Position numbers and translations under genes: made by a program | Shown here: positions 48,606 to 57,725 of the stretch, piece by piece | Layout of the letters: the number at the start of each line of letters is the position of its first letter | Numbering within the stretch: position 1 is the first letter of the stretch | The notes under the pieces: generated by a model | Databases searched by the model: none | Seen by the model: only the letters and a program-made list of their open reading frames with translations | Told to the model about the DNA's origin: nothing | NCBI GenBank assembly: GCA_947034885.2 | Contig: OX344749.2 | Span: 14,523,501 to 14,587,500 of the forward strand | Length of the DNA stretch: 64,000 nucleotides | Direction: 5' to 3' | From: Thuidium tamariscinum | Taxonomy: Eukaryota > Streptophyta > Bryopsida > Hypnales > Thuidiaceae

Positions 48606-48827
48606 CCCTACAAGGATGTTGTGGACCAAAATGGTTCAATGAATGACAAGGGATTCTCCCATGTAGGATAGAAATGCAATCATTCATCCTCGGTTTTAGG
48701 AGTGGAAAGTAGAAATCTTCTATAGTTCTTTGACTTCAAATGAGTTTAAAAAAATATTTTATTGTCAATGATTCCCATGGTTTTAGAAGTGTTAAATTCC
48801 ATAGGGACTCCCCGCATCCTTATAGGG
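48606..48827. mobile_element. Small TTAA-type MITE (222 bp)
   Basis: TTAA (48602-48605) is followed by CCCTACAAGGATG. The right end, in reverse complement, reads CCCTATAAGGATG, followed by TTAA (48828-48831). The 13-bp termini differ at one position. It lies only 24 bp from the next TTAA element. No coding capacity. Confidence 0.75.
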
Positions 48828-48858
48828 TTAACCTCTTAGTCACAAGTTTGTCTATTAA

Positions 48859-49686
48859 CCCCTAAAGGTTTTTGGTTGTGTTTTCACCAAAACTCCAAAT
48901 TTTAGAAAAAAAACATTTTTGGAATAATATAACCATAGGGTCTTTTAGTGCACTTGTTTGAAAAGATGTAGAAATTATTTTAGAAATTTACACAATCTAG
49001 ATTGCAAGATATTAGTATTTGAAGTTATTAATATCTTTTTTTTACCATTGCAAAAATCTAGGTAGTTTCACTTTAGAAGTCCACACTTGTATGAAAAAAT
49101 GTCGATGTTGTAACTTTTTGGATTCATTCTCCAATTTATGTTTCTTACATGCTTAAAAATTTTCAAATCATTTGGAATTGTGCAACATGTACAAAAAACA
49201 ATAAGTAGAAAGAAGTAGAAAATAATTCAAAATACTGAATTGTTAACAATTTATTTATTGAATTCAAAAATGCCTATTCCAATGATTGAAATGTTGTTAT
49301 GAACAATCTACACCCAATGTTTTTATTTTTTTTGGAAATATTTAAAATTGAATTAAATAAAAGATTTCAAATTTTATTTTAAAATAAACATTCTATAACT
49401 TCCCACAAACTACCCACAAACTAAAAACCCCATCACTTTCATTTCATTAATCAAAAAAGTGATTTTGAAGAAGTTTTTTTAGTTGCCTGCCGAGCAATGA
49501 GTACATATCATACAATAACTTTTGAACCATGTTGTCAAAAGTTATGAAAGTTGTTGGGCCTTGAAGCTACTCCTTAGGCACATGTTGTGTGAAAATTTCA
49601 AAGAAAAAAAAAGAGAAACTCCATCCATAGTGAGTTGCCCAAAAATCGCTATGTTGCAAAAAAAACTTAGTTTGGTCCCTCAGGGG
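48859..49686 (-). mobile_element. Non-autonomous TTAA element, 0.92-kb family, copy 5 (828 bp)
   Basis: It starts CCCCTAAAGGTTTTTGG and ends GGTCCCTCAGGGG, with TTAA at 48855-48858 and 49687-49690. It is homologous in reverse to copies 3 and 4, including TAAGTAGAAAGAAGTAGAAA and GGAATTGTGCAACAT. The frame at 49522-49737 crosses the element end and is not a gene. Confidence 0.8.
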
Positions 49687-49760
49687 TTAAAGAGCAAGAA
49701 TATTGTGAGAACTAGGACTCTTATTTTTCAACCTTAGAACCTTGATTAGCTTTCTTTGTA

Positions 49761-50435
49761 GGGTGATTGCAAAAAACACTTGTCCTACTTTTTGTTCCCT
49801 TGACCTCTAATAGGTAGTTTTTTGTGCATAACTTTTGCATGTTTTGTTCATTTGTCTTGAAATTTGGAATGAAGGTGCAAAAAAAAATTTAGATGTTGAG
49901 TAATTTTTTCAGAATTCTTAAAATTAGTTTACTATTTTTAACTTGCTCATGATTGAGTGTCTACTTTGGCCATTTTGGAGTTTTTTAGTCCTATTTTTGA
50001 TCCAAAAATCCAAATTTGAAGCCAAAAATTGGACAAGTTGGAGGTCTAGTGGTCTACTAACATTACAAAGGGTGACGATGAGTTTTCATGAAATTAGAAA
50101 TATGTCTATTGCACACATGGGGTCAAAGTGACCTTCCTAGGTACAAAGGCTATGAAAAGGGAAAAAAATTCCTAAAGGAATTTTTTGTTGCAATGTGAGT
50201 ACAATTTTGTTTAGAAAAATGGATTTAAAAAAAATAAAATTTCTGAATTTTTTTGAATTACTAAAAATGAAAAGGTCCACATACCCCTTTTCTACTATTT
50301 TCTGCTTCTAGTGGCTTGAATAGTACTCCGTATTTTGTAGTACTCTATAGTATTGGCAAGATCACATAGGACTACTAGTTCACCAAAAAAACTATGTTTT
50401 TGAGACAAAAACATGAAGTGTTTCTTGCAATGACC
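49761..50435. mobile_element. Inverted-repeat element, GGGTGATTGC family, copy 2 (675 bp)
   Basis: The left terminus is GGGTGATTGCAAAAAACACTT. The right terminus, in reverse complement, is GGTCATTGCAAGAAACACTT. A perfect 5-bp duplication TTGTA lies at 49756-49760 and 50436-50440. Copy 1 is at 24355-25076. Non-coding. Confidence 0.65.
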
Positions 50436-50534
50436 TTGTATTATTTTCTTTTTCACTCAACTATTTGGTCTTTGGCCCTTCGTTTGTTCTATTATTTCTT
50501 TCCTTTCAAACATCAAGCCTAACCTTTGGTTTAA

Positions 50535-50550
50535 CCCTTAAATGACCCTG
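50535..50550 (+). repeat. piggyBac terminal inverted repeat, 3' end of element
   Basis: CCCTTAAATGACCCTG is directly preceded by TTAA. It is identical to the reverse complement of 56126-56141. Confidence 0.92.
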
Positions 50551-51846
50551 TGATTTCTGGGTGAAGCACGCGTCCTCAGAGAAGCTTATAGATCCGGAAT
50601 TTCTGGAATTATTTGCTGCATGTTTTGGTGTACGTCACCGTACTGATTGAAACTAGGGTCTTCACACGACATACAGAAAATTTTAGTCACAAATTTGGGT
50701 CCAAAACGACATCAAATTCAGGGGTGATTCGGGGGGTTTCTGGAGTCGTTGCAAGTAGTTTTCAGACCTCCGTTGCACTTCGAGAGCTCCTGCTAACTTA
50801 TGAAGGCAAATATCAAGATGAAACTTGTTGCTTTTGGTAGGGCTCAAGATACTCTTTGCTTATGCCAAAAAAAATTTTGGGATGAGACATCGTACATTGC
50901 CTGCGGAAAGGCTAAACTTACAGGTGTCAAACAAAGCCGATGCATGGAAAGCAGCTTCCGAAATTTATTGAAAAAAATTGGGGATGATGAAGGGTGATCC
51001 GAACGGTGTGCATAAAGTCTGTGAATATACCCCATGCCCCAAAAAATTTCATACCAATCTAACCGTGCATTTCACTGAAAATCAATTAGCAAAACAACGA
51101 AGCAGACAACCCGGAGAAGCGAAGGGTGGCTACGGCGGGAAGCTGCCGTGGCAGTTCACGATCGAACGAGAGACCCGCGCATAAGGTGTCCTGTCAATGG
51201 AACTTGGCGGGGTGGGTTTGCCAGATAAGCGCTCGTACTAACTGCTTCTCGCGCCCCCACTGCGCTAAACGCACGACAGTTACAAAGTCGCAACAAGATG
51301 GGCGGGCGTAGACACAGAGGACTAAATTCTCTCTGAAAATCAACATGGCTTCACAGTAAAAAAACATGTGTATACACTTGCTCCAAAATTGAAGTAACCC
51401 ACAACATCATTATGCAGAAAATTTCATCGCATTCATGACTGTTTCAAAAACATCGTTTATCTCTTCCAAAATCACGACTACTGATCATTCATGCCAATTC
51501 TAAATAGTTCTTCGACAAAATCATCTGAAAATGCTGAAGGTTGCTACCCTGAAATTCCTGCAAAAAAAACAAAAGGACACCTATCCAAACCTAACAGATG
51601 TCCTAACCAAACTCCGATAAAGACTCCGAACAACAAGGCTACCATGCTAGCGTGAAGGGAAACACACTCTACATCAAAATTGCAATCGCTGCAACCAAGC
51701 GTCCAACCCGCCTGTCCAACCCGCCTAAAAGTATCGATACTTGCCGCTGCACTCTCCGAAGCGTCCACTGGAAGAATTCATGACGGCCAGATTGCCAGCG
51801 ACACTTCTCTTCACCGTCACACCTGAATTCGACCTGCAAGAAATTT

Positions 51847-54800
51847 TCATTTGAGAACTTTTGCAGCATATTTGGGGATTGTATGAACCCTTATGAAACA
51901 CTCTCCTTCGCACATATATGCGCCCCTACATCCTGGACAGATTCGTATCTGCTTTCTTCTGCATATTACACATTTGGCACGAAGTCGTGAGTGCCTTGCG
52001 GAGTAGTGCAGTCCATGGTCAATCCGATTGAAGGAGGCAGCAGTTCGTCCAGGCACCACTTGAGGGTCACACAAATACGTTGCCACTTCATAATGGAATT
52101 CAACTCGAGAAACAACACGCTTCTGCCCGGTTGCGATTGCATGAGCCTTGTAGAGTATGTAGGCATTTCCCAAGCTAGAATCCAAGATAAATAGTAGCAA
52201 ACGATGCCACCACTTGTGGCTGCGCAATTGAGCTGTATACTCCATACGGCATTGGTCTACTAGGTCAACCCCACGCATCATTTTCTGATACTCCACAGCT
52301 ATTGGAGAAGTGTGGTACTGCCTTCTCCCCTCAAACTTCGTCCATCTATAGCACAATGTGCCTTTCTGAACTGGATCAGTGGATGTACTCAGAAGACATA
52401 CGGGAATGCGATCATACCAAACTACCGCTGCCATGCGGCGAGAGCAGTGCATAAACACTATCAAGCCACCGCGGTCAGCAGATGCATGCGCAAAGGTTCC
52501 CAAATTGGGTGGCATCCCAGTTCTCTTTGGTAGAACCGTCCCAGTTGCATGGAAACCTTGCTGTAAGAGGTCATCGAAAAGATGCGGTGAAGTAAAGAAT
52601 CTATCCGTAATTATAATGTGACCTAGTCCCTTGAGGTCTGATACCAAGTCTAGCACTACCTTACGGCCAAGATCTTTTTCAGCCTTACTACCCTTCCGTC
52701 CAGTGTATACTTGCAAATTGTATACATATCTGGTCTCACTATCTGCACAGCACCATACTTTGATACCATATTTAATCGGTTTATTCTTCATGTATTGCTT
52801 TATATTGCACCTGTGGCCACTATAAGGGATCATTACTTCATCAACGCTAAGATAGCACTTACAGTTATACAATTGCTTAGAAATCAACACGAAGGACTCT
52901 ACTAACCAACGAACCTTAGCTATCTTATCGTAATTTGGGTCAACTTTATCTGTCACTAACGTGGAATTATCGACCAAATGGATGTTCCTACTAATCGCTT
53001 CAAAGCGAGCTCTTCGCATAGCAGCTTTGACCAAAGGACACCCAAAAAAGTTTCTTTGATCCCAGTACAAACGGTTGTTTGGAAGTTTCTTTAGTCCTAG
53101 CATTATACATACCCCAAACCAACACTTCAGTTCCTTCGGAGATAGGTCCTTCCAATTCAACCCTCCATTTGATTTCAATGGATTACGATACCTTAGCTGT
53201 CGAGCGTAGAGATTAGTTTGGTCACAAATTTTCGTCAATGTCTCTACTGACCAGAACTGATTGAAGAATTCATGCATGCTTATAGGGCGGCGGCTCATTC
53301 GACGAACAGGCCCGGGAGTTGGGCCTGTAAACGGATAGCGATCTGGTAAAAGAGTGGTATTGAGGTCCTCCCAATGAATAGGTGCGTAGCGGTCCTCAAA
53401 CTCTAATGACTCAAAATCTATATCAGGTTGCGAAAGGATAGTATCATCTACGACTTCAGGATCACTTCCCGCATCAGACACCATCCAGTCAGAATTACCT
53501 GAGTCCGAATTACCTTGCCAGTCCACAAAATCCGCCTCCCAGTCTGGATCGCTGCCTTCCTCGTCAATTCGGTGCACTCCATCATCGAAATAAGTGGGCA
53601 GGTTCAAAGTGAATGTGCAATCCGCAATTGCCTCTTCACTGCTAGTCATGAGTCCTTCTTGCCCTCTCGTCCGAGCAATAGATCCTTCGGCAACAACATA
53701 TGGACCTTCTTCTGCAGTAGCAGATACACCTCCTTCGCCAGTTGTAGGAACATCCCCTTCCGCAGCAAGTACACAACTTTCCTTTGCAACGGCATGAGCC
53801 CCTAACACTCCGCCAAAATCCACTTTGTACATTTCAAAACCTGTAATGGTATGCACAAATTCACGTAATACCTCCCCTAGAAGGAAGTTCTCTGATTCAG
53901 CAGTAGGACTCAAGCCCAAGACATGACACGGCACCCAGACATGAGTGGCAACCGTTGCGCTGGATTGAAGTAGAGCTGCTTGAAGACCTCCAACATGCAT
54001 ACAAGCTCCTTCATCGCCGCAGGAATCGTACCAACCGAGGCTATCTCGCACTCTTCCAGAACTGCTTCGATCAGAGCTGACGGACATAGGCCGCTTCCCT
54101 TCACGGATCATGCGAAGACGCTGGGCACTCTCACATCCCGATCCAGGGGCTTCCTTACAATCTGCAAGCGGAGTCGTTACTTCAGCAGTGTTCATGTCGC
54201 CAAGTGAAACAACGTCTTCCTCTTCAGTGTTAGTGAGCCCCAAGGTATGCAACCCATGTTGCTCATCAGCCATTCGGAAAATCAAATTCCGACGCACATT
54301 CGTCCTTATGGGTCGAGGTGTCTGGTGATTCTCCACCTGAATTTGAGGCCGAATCCAACCCTCTGGCGTCCGAATGCCTTGGGGTGGAGCAACAGTTGCA
54401 GTCTTCCGAATCTTCTTGCCACGTCCCCGACCGCGTCCCCGACCTTGATCCCTCCCTCTCGGAATCGCACTATCAAAATTGTGACCTTCAGTTGAAGGTG
54501 CAGGTAGTCCTTTACCTCTTCCGCGCCCTCCTCGTCCCTTCCGAATTACCTCCTCGCCCTCCGCAGATTGTCCCCCCCCCTTCACATGCCCCATCCGCCC
54601 ACCAAAATCATCATCCACGGAATTTTCATAGGGCAAGTGATTTACCCCTCTGCCCTCTTCCACCTGGACTTGTTCGTCTACCATGTTTGCATTGCCCCTC
54701 TGCCGCCTGAATTGATTGCTTGTCTTCGGCTTGTTTCCAGCAAAACTCCCTTTTTCGACAAGGTCTGAATTTTGAGTGCCCAGTTGATTCATCGCTATCG

Positions 54801-55182
54801 GAAGACTTTGAATTGATGCGACATCCACCAATGCTTGCTGCCCGATTGCGAACAAGTCCAGCCTCCTTCGGTTGGGGTGGTGGCGCAATTGGGGGGACGA
54901 AGGGCTCGTTGGATTTTCGCACGGTCTCCCCTGCGACATGGGTGACTCTGCCGAATTCGGTCCTCCGAAGCTTGCCCCCTCCTGCGTCAGCTTCTTCAAT
55001 CGCTCTCTCTCCTTCCGCTTCACCCGCCTTCTGCAAGTTGGAGAGCGGATGAGCAGCCTCCCCTGTGCTGCTGCGCGGGCCGCCTCCTTGGCCGATAATT
55101 GGCCGCTCATCTTCGTCCGGCCAGACTTCTCTCGCAACGTGGAATACCTCGTCAGGAAAGTCACGCCTCTTCTTCCAACCAA
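51847..55182 (-). CDS. piggyBac transposase (DDE_Tnp_1_7 family), uninterrupted 1111-codon frame
   Basis: It catalyses cut-and-paste transposition at TTAA. The N-terminal half is low-complexity and regulatory in character. A basic RG-rich stretch (about residues 215-260; GRGRGRGRGKKIRK) resembles AT-hook or nuclear-localisation sequence, and an acidic D/E/S-rich segment follows (about 545-610). The catalytic core has LSPKELKCWFGVCIMLGLKK, then SVDEVMIPYSG..IKQYMKNKP (first Asp, about 779). GHIIITDRFFTS follows (second Asp, about 859), with DR where the family usually has DN. RGVDLVDQ (third Asp, about 971) and KWWHRLLLFILD complete it. The C-terminal CVICRRKQIRICPGCRGAYMC..C..H is the Cys-rich zinc-binding domain used for terminal-repeat recognition in this family. 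The first roughly 180 codons overlap ORF1 in another frame, so the true N-terminus may be created by splicing. Animal piggyBac proteins are near 600 residues, so the N-terminal extension is unusual. Confidence 0.9.
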   Translation of the reverse strand: MVGRRGVTFLTRYSTLREKSGRTKMSGQLSAKEAARAAAQGRLLIRSPTCRRRVKRKERERLKKLTQEGASFGGPNSAESPMSQGRPCENPTSPSSPQLRHHPNRRRLDLFAIGQQALVDVASIQSLPIAMNQLGTQNSDLVEKGSFAGNKPKTSNQFRRQRGNANMVDEQVQVEEGRGVNHLPYENSVDDDFGGRMGHVKGGGQSAEGEEVIRKGRGGRGRGKGLPAPSTEGHNFDSAIPRGRDQGRGRGRGRGKKIRKTATVAPPQGIRTPEGWIRPQIQVENHQTPRPIRTNVRRNLIFRMADEQHGLHTLGLTNTEEEDVVSLGDMNTAEVTTPLADCKEAPGSGCESAQRLRMIREGKRPMSVSSDRSSSGRVRDSLGWYDSCGDEGACMHVGGLQAALLQSSATVATHVWVPCHVLGLSPTAESENFLLGEVLREFVHTITGFEMYKVDFGGVLGAHAVAKESCVLAAEGDVPTTGEGGVSATAEEGPYVVAEGSIARTRGQEGLMTSSEEAIADCTFTLNLPTYFDDGVHRIDEEGSDPDWEADFVDWQGNSDSGNSDWMVSDAGSDPEVVDDTILSQPDIDFESLEFEDRYAPIHWEDLNTTLLPDRYPFTGPTPGPVRRMSRRPISMHEFFNQFWSVETLTKICDQTNLYARQLRYRNPLKSNGGLNWKDLSPKELKCWFGVCIMLGLKKLPNNRLYWDQRNFFGCPLVKAAMRRARFEAISRNIHLVDNSTLVTDKVDPNYDKIAKVRWLVESFVLISKQLYNCKCYLSVDEVMIPYSGHRCNIKQYMKNKPIKYGIKVWCCADSETRYVYNLQVYTGRKGSKAEKDLGRKVVLDLVSDLKGLGHIIITDRFFTSPHLFDDLLQQGFHATGTVLPKRTGMPPNLGTFAHASADRGGLIVFMHCSRRMAAVVWYDRIPVCLLSTSTDPVQKGTLCYRWTKFEGRRQYHTSPIAVEYQKMMRGVDLVDQCRMEYTAQLRSHKWWHRLLLFILDSSLGNAYILYKAHAIATGQKRVVSRVEFHYEVATYLCDPQVVPGRTAASFNRIDHGLHYSARHSRLRAKCVICRRKQIRICPGCRGAYMCEGECFIRVHTIPKYAAKVLK

Positions 55183-55426
55183 GGATGAAGGCGATATTGC
55201 TATAAAATAGAATTCGGAAATTCTTGGCCCTCACTACCTCAGGTAGACGATGAATTCTTTCGCAGCGGGGAAGCGACAACAAGTGCCTATCGTCTAACAA
55301 ATTGAGGATCCGCTTCACCTGATTCTCTGTTGCCTCTATGCCTACAAGCCAAGCGTGAAGCACAAGCGCTTGCTCAAGTCGAGAGGGAGGGAATTGACAT
55401 TCAAAGGCGCTGCATAAATTCTCCAT
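54626..55426 (-). CDS. piggyBac ORF1: upstream overlapping frame, unknown domain (266 codons)
   Basis: It starts at ATG 55426 and overlaps the transposase frame from 55182. The first roughly 110 residues look like a folded domain: EQALVLHAWLVGIEATENQV, then a CERIHRLPEVV stretch, then FRILFYSNIAFILGWKKRRD and VAREVWPDED. A diverged copy is present at 7887-8294 in the dead element, with the FYxN..ILGW and VxPD features retained. Conservation between two strongly diverged elements argues that this part is translated. The remainder is Gly, Pro, Glu and Arg-rich and may not be coding in this frame. Splicing may join the domain to the long transposase frame; GT sites such as GCGGGTGAAG near 55030 are candidates. 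I do not recognise the domain. DNA binding or dimerisation is a guess. Confidence 0.6.
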   Translation of the reverse strand: MENLCSAFECQFPPSRLEQALVLHAWLVGIEATENQVKRILNLLDDRHLLSLPRCERIHRLPEVVRAKNFRILFYSNIAFILGWKKRRDFPDEVFHVAREVWPDEDERPIIGQGGGPRSSTGEAAHPLSNLQKAGEAEGERAIEEADAGGGKLRRTEFGRVTHVAGETVRKSNEPFVPPIAPPPQPKEAGLVRNRAASIGGCRINSKSSDSDESTGHSKFRPCRKREFCWKQAEDKQSIQAAEGQCKHGRRTSPGGRGQRGKSLAL

Positions 55427-55522
55427 GGCGTAGAGTGCTCAATTCTATTGGCAGTACGCATGAAAGCAAAACTTTGAGGATGAGAAGTAGTGCGGAGTGA
55501 GAAAAAAATCGCAGACAATCCT

Positions 55523-55825
55523 TCAAAACCCGAACCCACTACCTGGATTGATGAGCCGCAAGCAATCCCCGCCTGACGGATTGTGACCTCGCCGCTTTCG
55601 CTTCCTCACGCGGTCGATTGTCGCCATCGCTACGGCACGGCCTTCTCCTCCCTCCCAATTTCCACTCCTCCCTCTCATATGTCCTACCTTGGATCCAAAG
55701 CTTGAGAACAACGACTTGCTGCAATTTGGACACAGTACGAAACCCTTGTCCTGCATTTCCGTTTTGAAAATTGTTTCCAAAGTGTCTCTGCAGCGCTCAA
55801 GCTCAAGCTGTGCAATAAAAAACAA
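55523..55825 (-). CDS. Possible small upstream ORF in the piggyBac element with a CxxC motif
   Basis: A 100-codon frame lies between the 5' terminal repeat and ORF1. It contains FVLCPNCSKSLFSSFGSKVG followed by His-Met-Arg-Gly, reminiscent of a CxxC..H zinc-finger-like pattern, and a basic stretch RVRKRKRRG. No counterpart was found in the dead element, and overlapping frames exist, so this may be untranslated leader. Confidence 0.25.
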   Translation of the reverse strand: MFFIAQLELERCRDTLETIFKTEMQDKGFVLCPNCSKSLFSSFGSKVGHMRGRSGNWEGGEGRAVAMATIDRVRKRKRRGHNPSGGDCLRLINPGSGFGF

Positions 55826-56125
55826 TATTTGCGTGGCGGGAACGCAATGTCATTGCCGACGGAACGCAACGGCCTTTCCCCGGGTCGTGCCACCTCGTAC
55901 CCGAGTAAACATCTGAGCTGGCAAGGTCCCGCCAACCCTAACCAGGGACCCTCCCTACACATTTTGCCCTACCCTAAATGAAATACACATCAGTTGTAAA
56001 ATCTGATTGCACCTGTGGATTCCTCACTGTAAGCGCTTCAATTCTTATGTTTTCAACTTGGTCTAAAAAATTCCAGATTTTGCACTATTTAGCTTACAAA
56101 AAAGCTCGAGGACGTTTTCTGTCCC

Positions 56126-56141
56126 CAGGGTCATTTAAGGG
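56126..56141 (-). repeat. piggyBac terminal inverted repeat, 5' end of element
   Basis: CAGGGTCATTTAAGGG is followed by TTAA at 56142-56145. It is the exact inverse of 50535-50550. Confidence 0.92.
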
Positions 56142-56145
56142 TTAA

Positions 56146-57725
56146 AGGCCATTTTTTGGGTCAAAAACACTCAGAACTACCATTTCTACTGCATTTGTTC
56201 AAGAAAAATAAATTAATGAAGGAATAATGTGAATCATTTGGAAATGTATATTTTTCTTTTGACTAAGGAAATGTCAAACTGACATGAAAATCTATGCATA
56301 TAAAATCAAAGGGGTTGGGATGAAGCATTTGTATTTCAGAAACGACCATGATCCACCCAATGAATTGCAAGAAAATTTATGGTAGAATAGGTACCAATTC
56401 TTATACTCTGAATGAAACAAAACCCCACCGGCATTACAATATTCACAATATGATCAACATGATCAATCAAAAAGGTCGTTTTATTACCTTCAAATCTATC
56501 CTGGGTGTAAGTATTGAAGACGCAAATTGAAGCAAGAGCAGAGGCTGTCTGCATTTGCAAAAGATTATACAAACCTCAACCGCTAAAAGTTTACAAGTTG
56601 GTTGAGGGTTTGACTACCTTGAAAAACAATCTCAAAGATCTGCGAGGGAAATGTGTTGAACAATCAGTCCTACAGTGTCCACCAGAAATGCCTACAGTGT
56701 AATTGAACTATCACCAATTTTAGAAGCTGGAAATTGAAACCTCAATGTCTACGACACAATCCCGTTCACCGTAAGACACTTGCTCTAATGCTCTTCAGGA
56801 CCAGTAACTCGATGATGAATGCGAAAAAAGGAGCGAACTGGATATGCCATAATTAGGCACAGTTATTGACCCACATGAAATACGCTACAACTTGGGGAGC
56901 CAAGATCGCACCAGGTTGAGAGTCCTGTATTCAAATACGTTCATGATGTCAGTGCCACTCTCCTGGATTCATGGGCAAAAATTCAGACATAAAAAGACCC
57001 AAAATAATCCGCCTAACTTCTGTCATAACTCTCAGACATAAAACACCTCCTAACTGAGGATACTAGAAACGTTACGGACCTGATCCTGTTTCTTATACTG
57101 ACCCCTGTTACCAACAATAACTTGTCTGTTCATAACTGATTAGACTCATTAGCGAGAGGTGTGAGCAGACTTGGCCACATGTCTGTAGCTACTGATCTTT
57201 GAATGGAAAAGTGGTTGTCTAACGTCTCTTAAATAGTGGTGTACAACCTCAGATTTGGCTCTTGTACCGAAAGTGATCGTTCCAAAGCTCTATAACTCTC
57301 CCACAAATCACTCGTACATACGATGAGTTGCAATGCTTAAAAGAGACGCAATTAGTATCGTCTCCCTAACTGTCTGATCAAAACCTATGCGGATAGCGTG
57401 AAAACGAGTACGAGAAATGGCTCACCTGGTTGTTTCAGTAGAATCTCAGCAGCAGATACAAGATATTCAAAGCAAACGATGAGCGCCTCTGATTCGATGC
57501 AGACTCTGAATTGAATGGAGAAAAAATCACATAGAGCAACCTTTGACTGCTGTTGACAAGTGAATGTCATTCGTTAGGACTTGTTAAAAAAATTCATCCA
57601 GCAAGCGATGAGATTTTATTCTAAAAATATAGCCTTCATCTAATTGTTGCTAATTCTCCATCAAATCATGCGATATTGGAGAGCAGAATCTGAGCACACA
57701 TGTTAGAGTGGGCTAGCGCACCGTT
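56146..57725. other. Intergenic DNA between the piggyBac element and the phototropin gene
   Basis: No coding exon was recognised. The part nearest 57.7 kb presumably contains the phototropin 3' UTR. The frames at 56336-56702 have no family signature. Confidence 0.35.

Larger units (their letters stand above)
50535..56141 (-). mobile_element. Apparently complete piggyBac-type transposon (5607 bp)
   Basis: TTAA lies at 50531-50534 and 56142-56145. The terminal inverted repeats, CCCTTAAATGACCCTG, are perfect over 16 bp. Subterminal ACGCGTCCTC (left) and ACGTCCTC (right, reverse complement) also match. The interior encodes, on the minus strand, an upstream frame (55426-54626) and a long transposase frame (55182-51847) with no stop. 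Base composition is GC-richer than the flanking DNA, so the insertion stands out. Intact termini, intact TTAA and an uninterrupted catalytic frame suggest recent or continuing activity. The 1.3 kb left of the transposase stop is non-coding 3' sequence. Confidence 0.92.

Noticed and set aside
53515..54768. Several plus-strand frames of 66-130 codons.
   Set aside because: They are antisense shadows of the GC-richer piggyBac transposase and ORF1.
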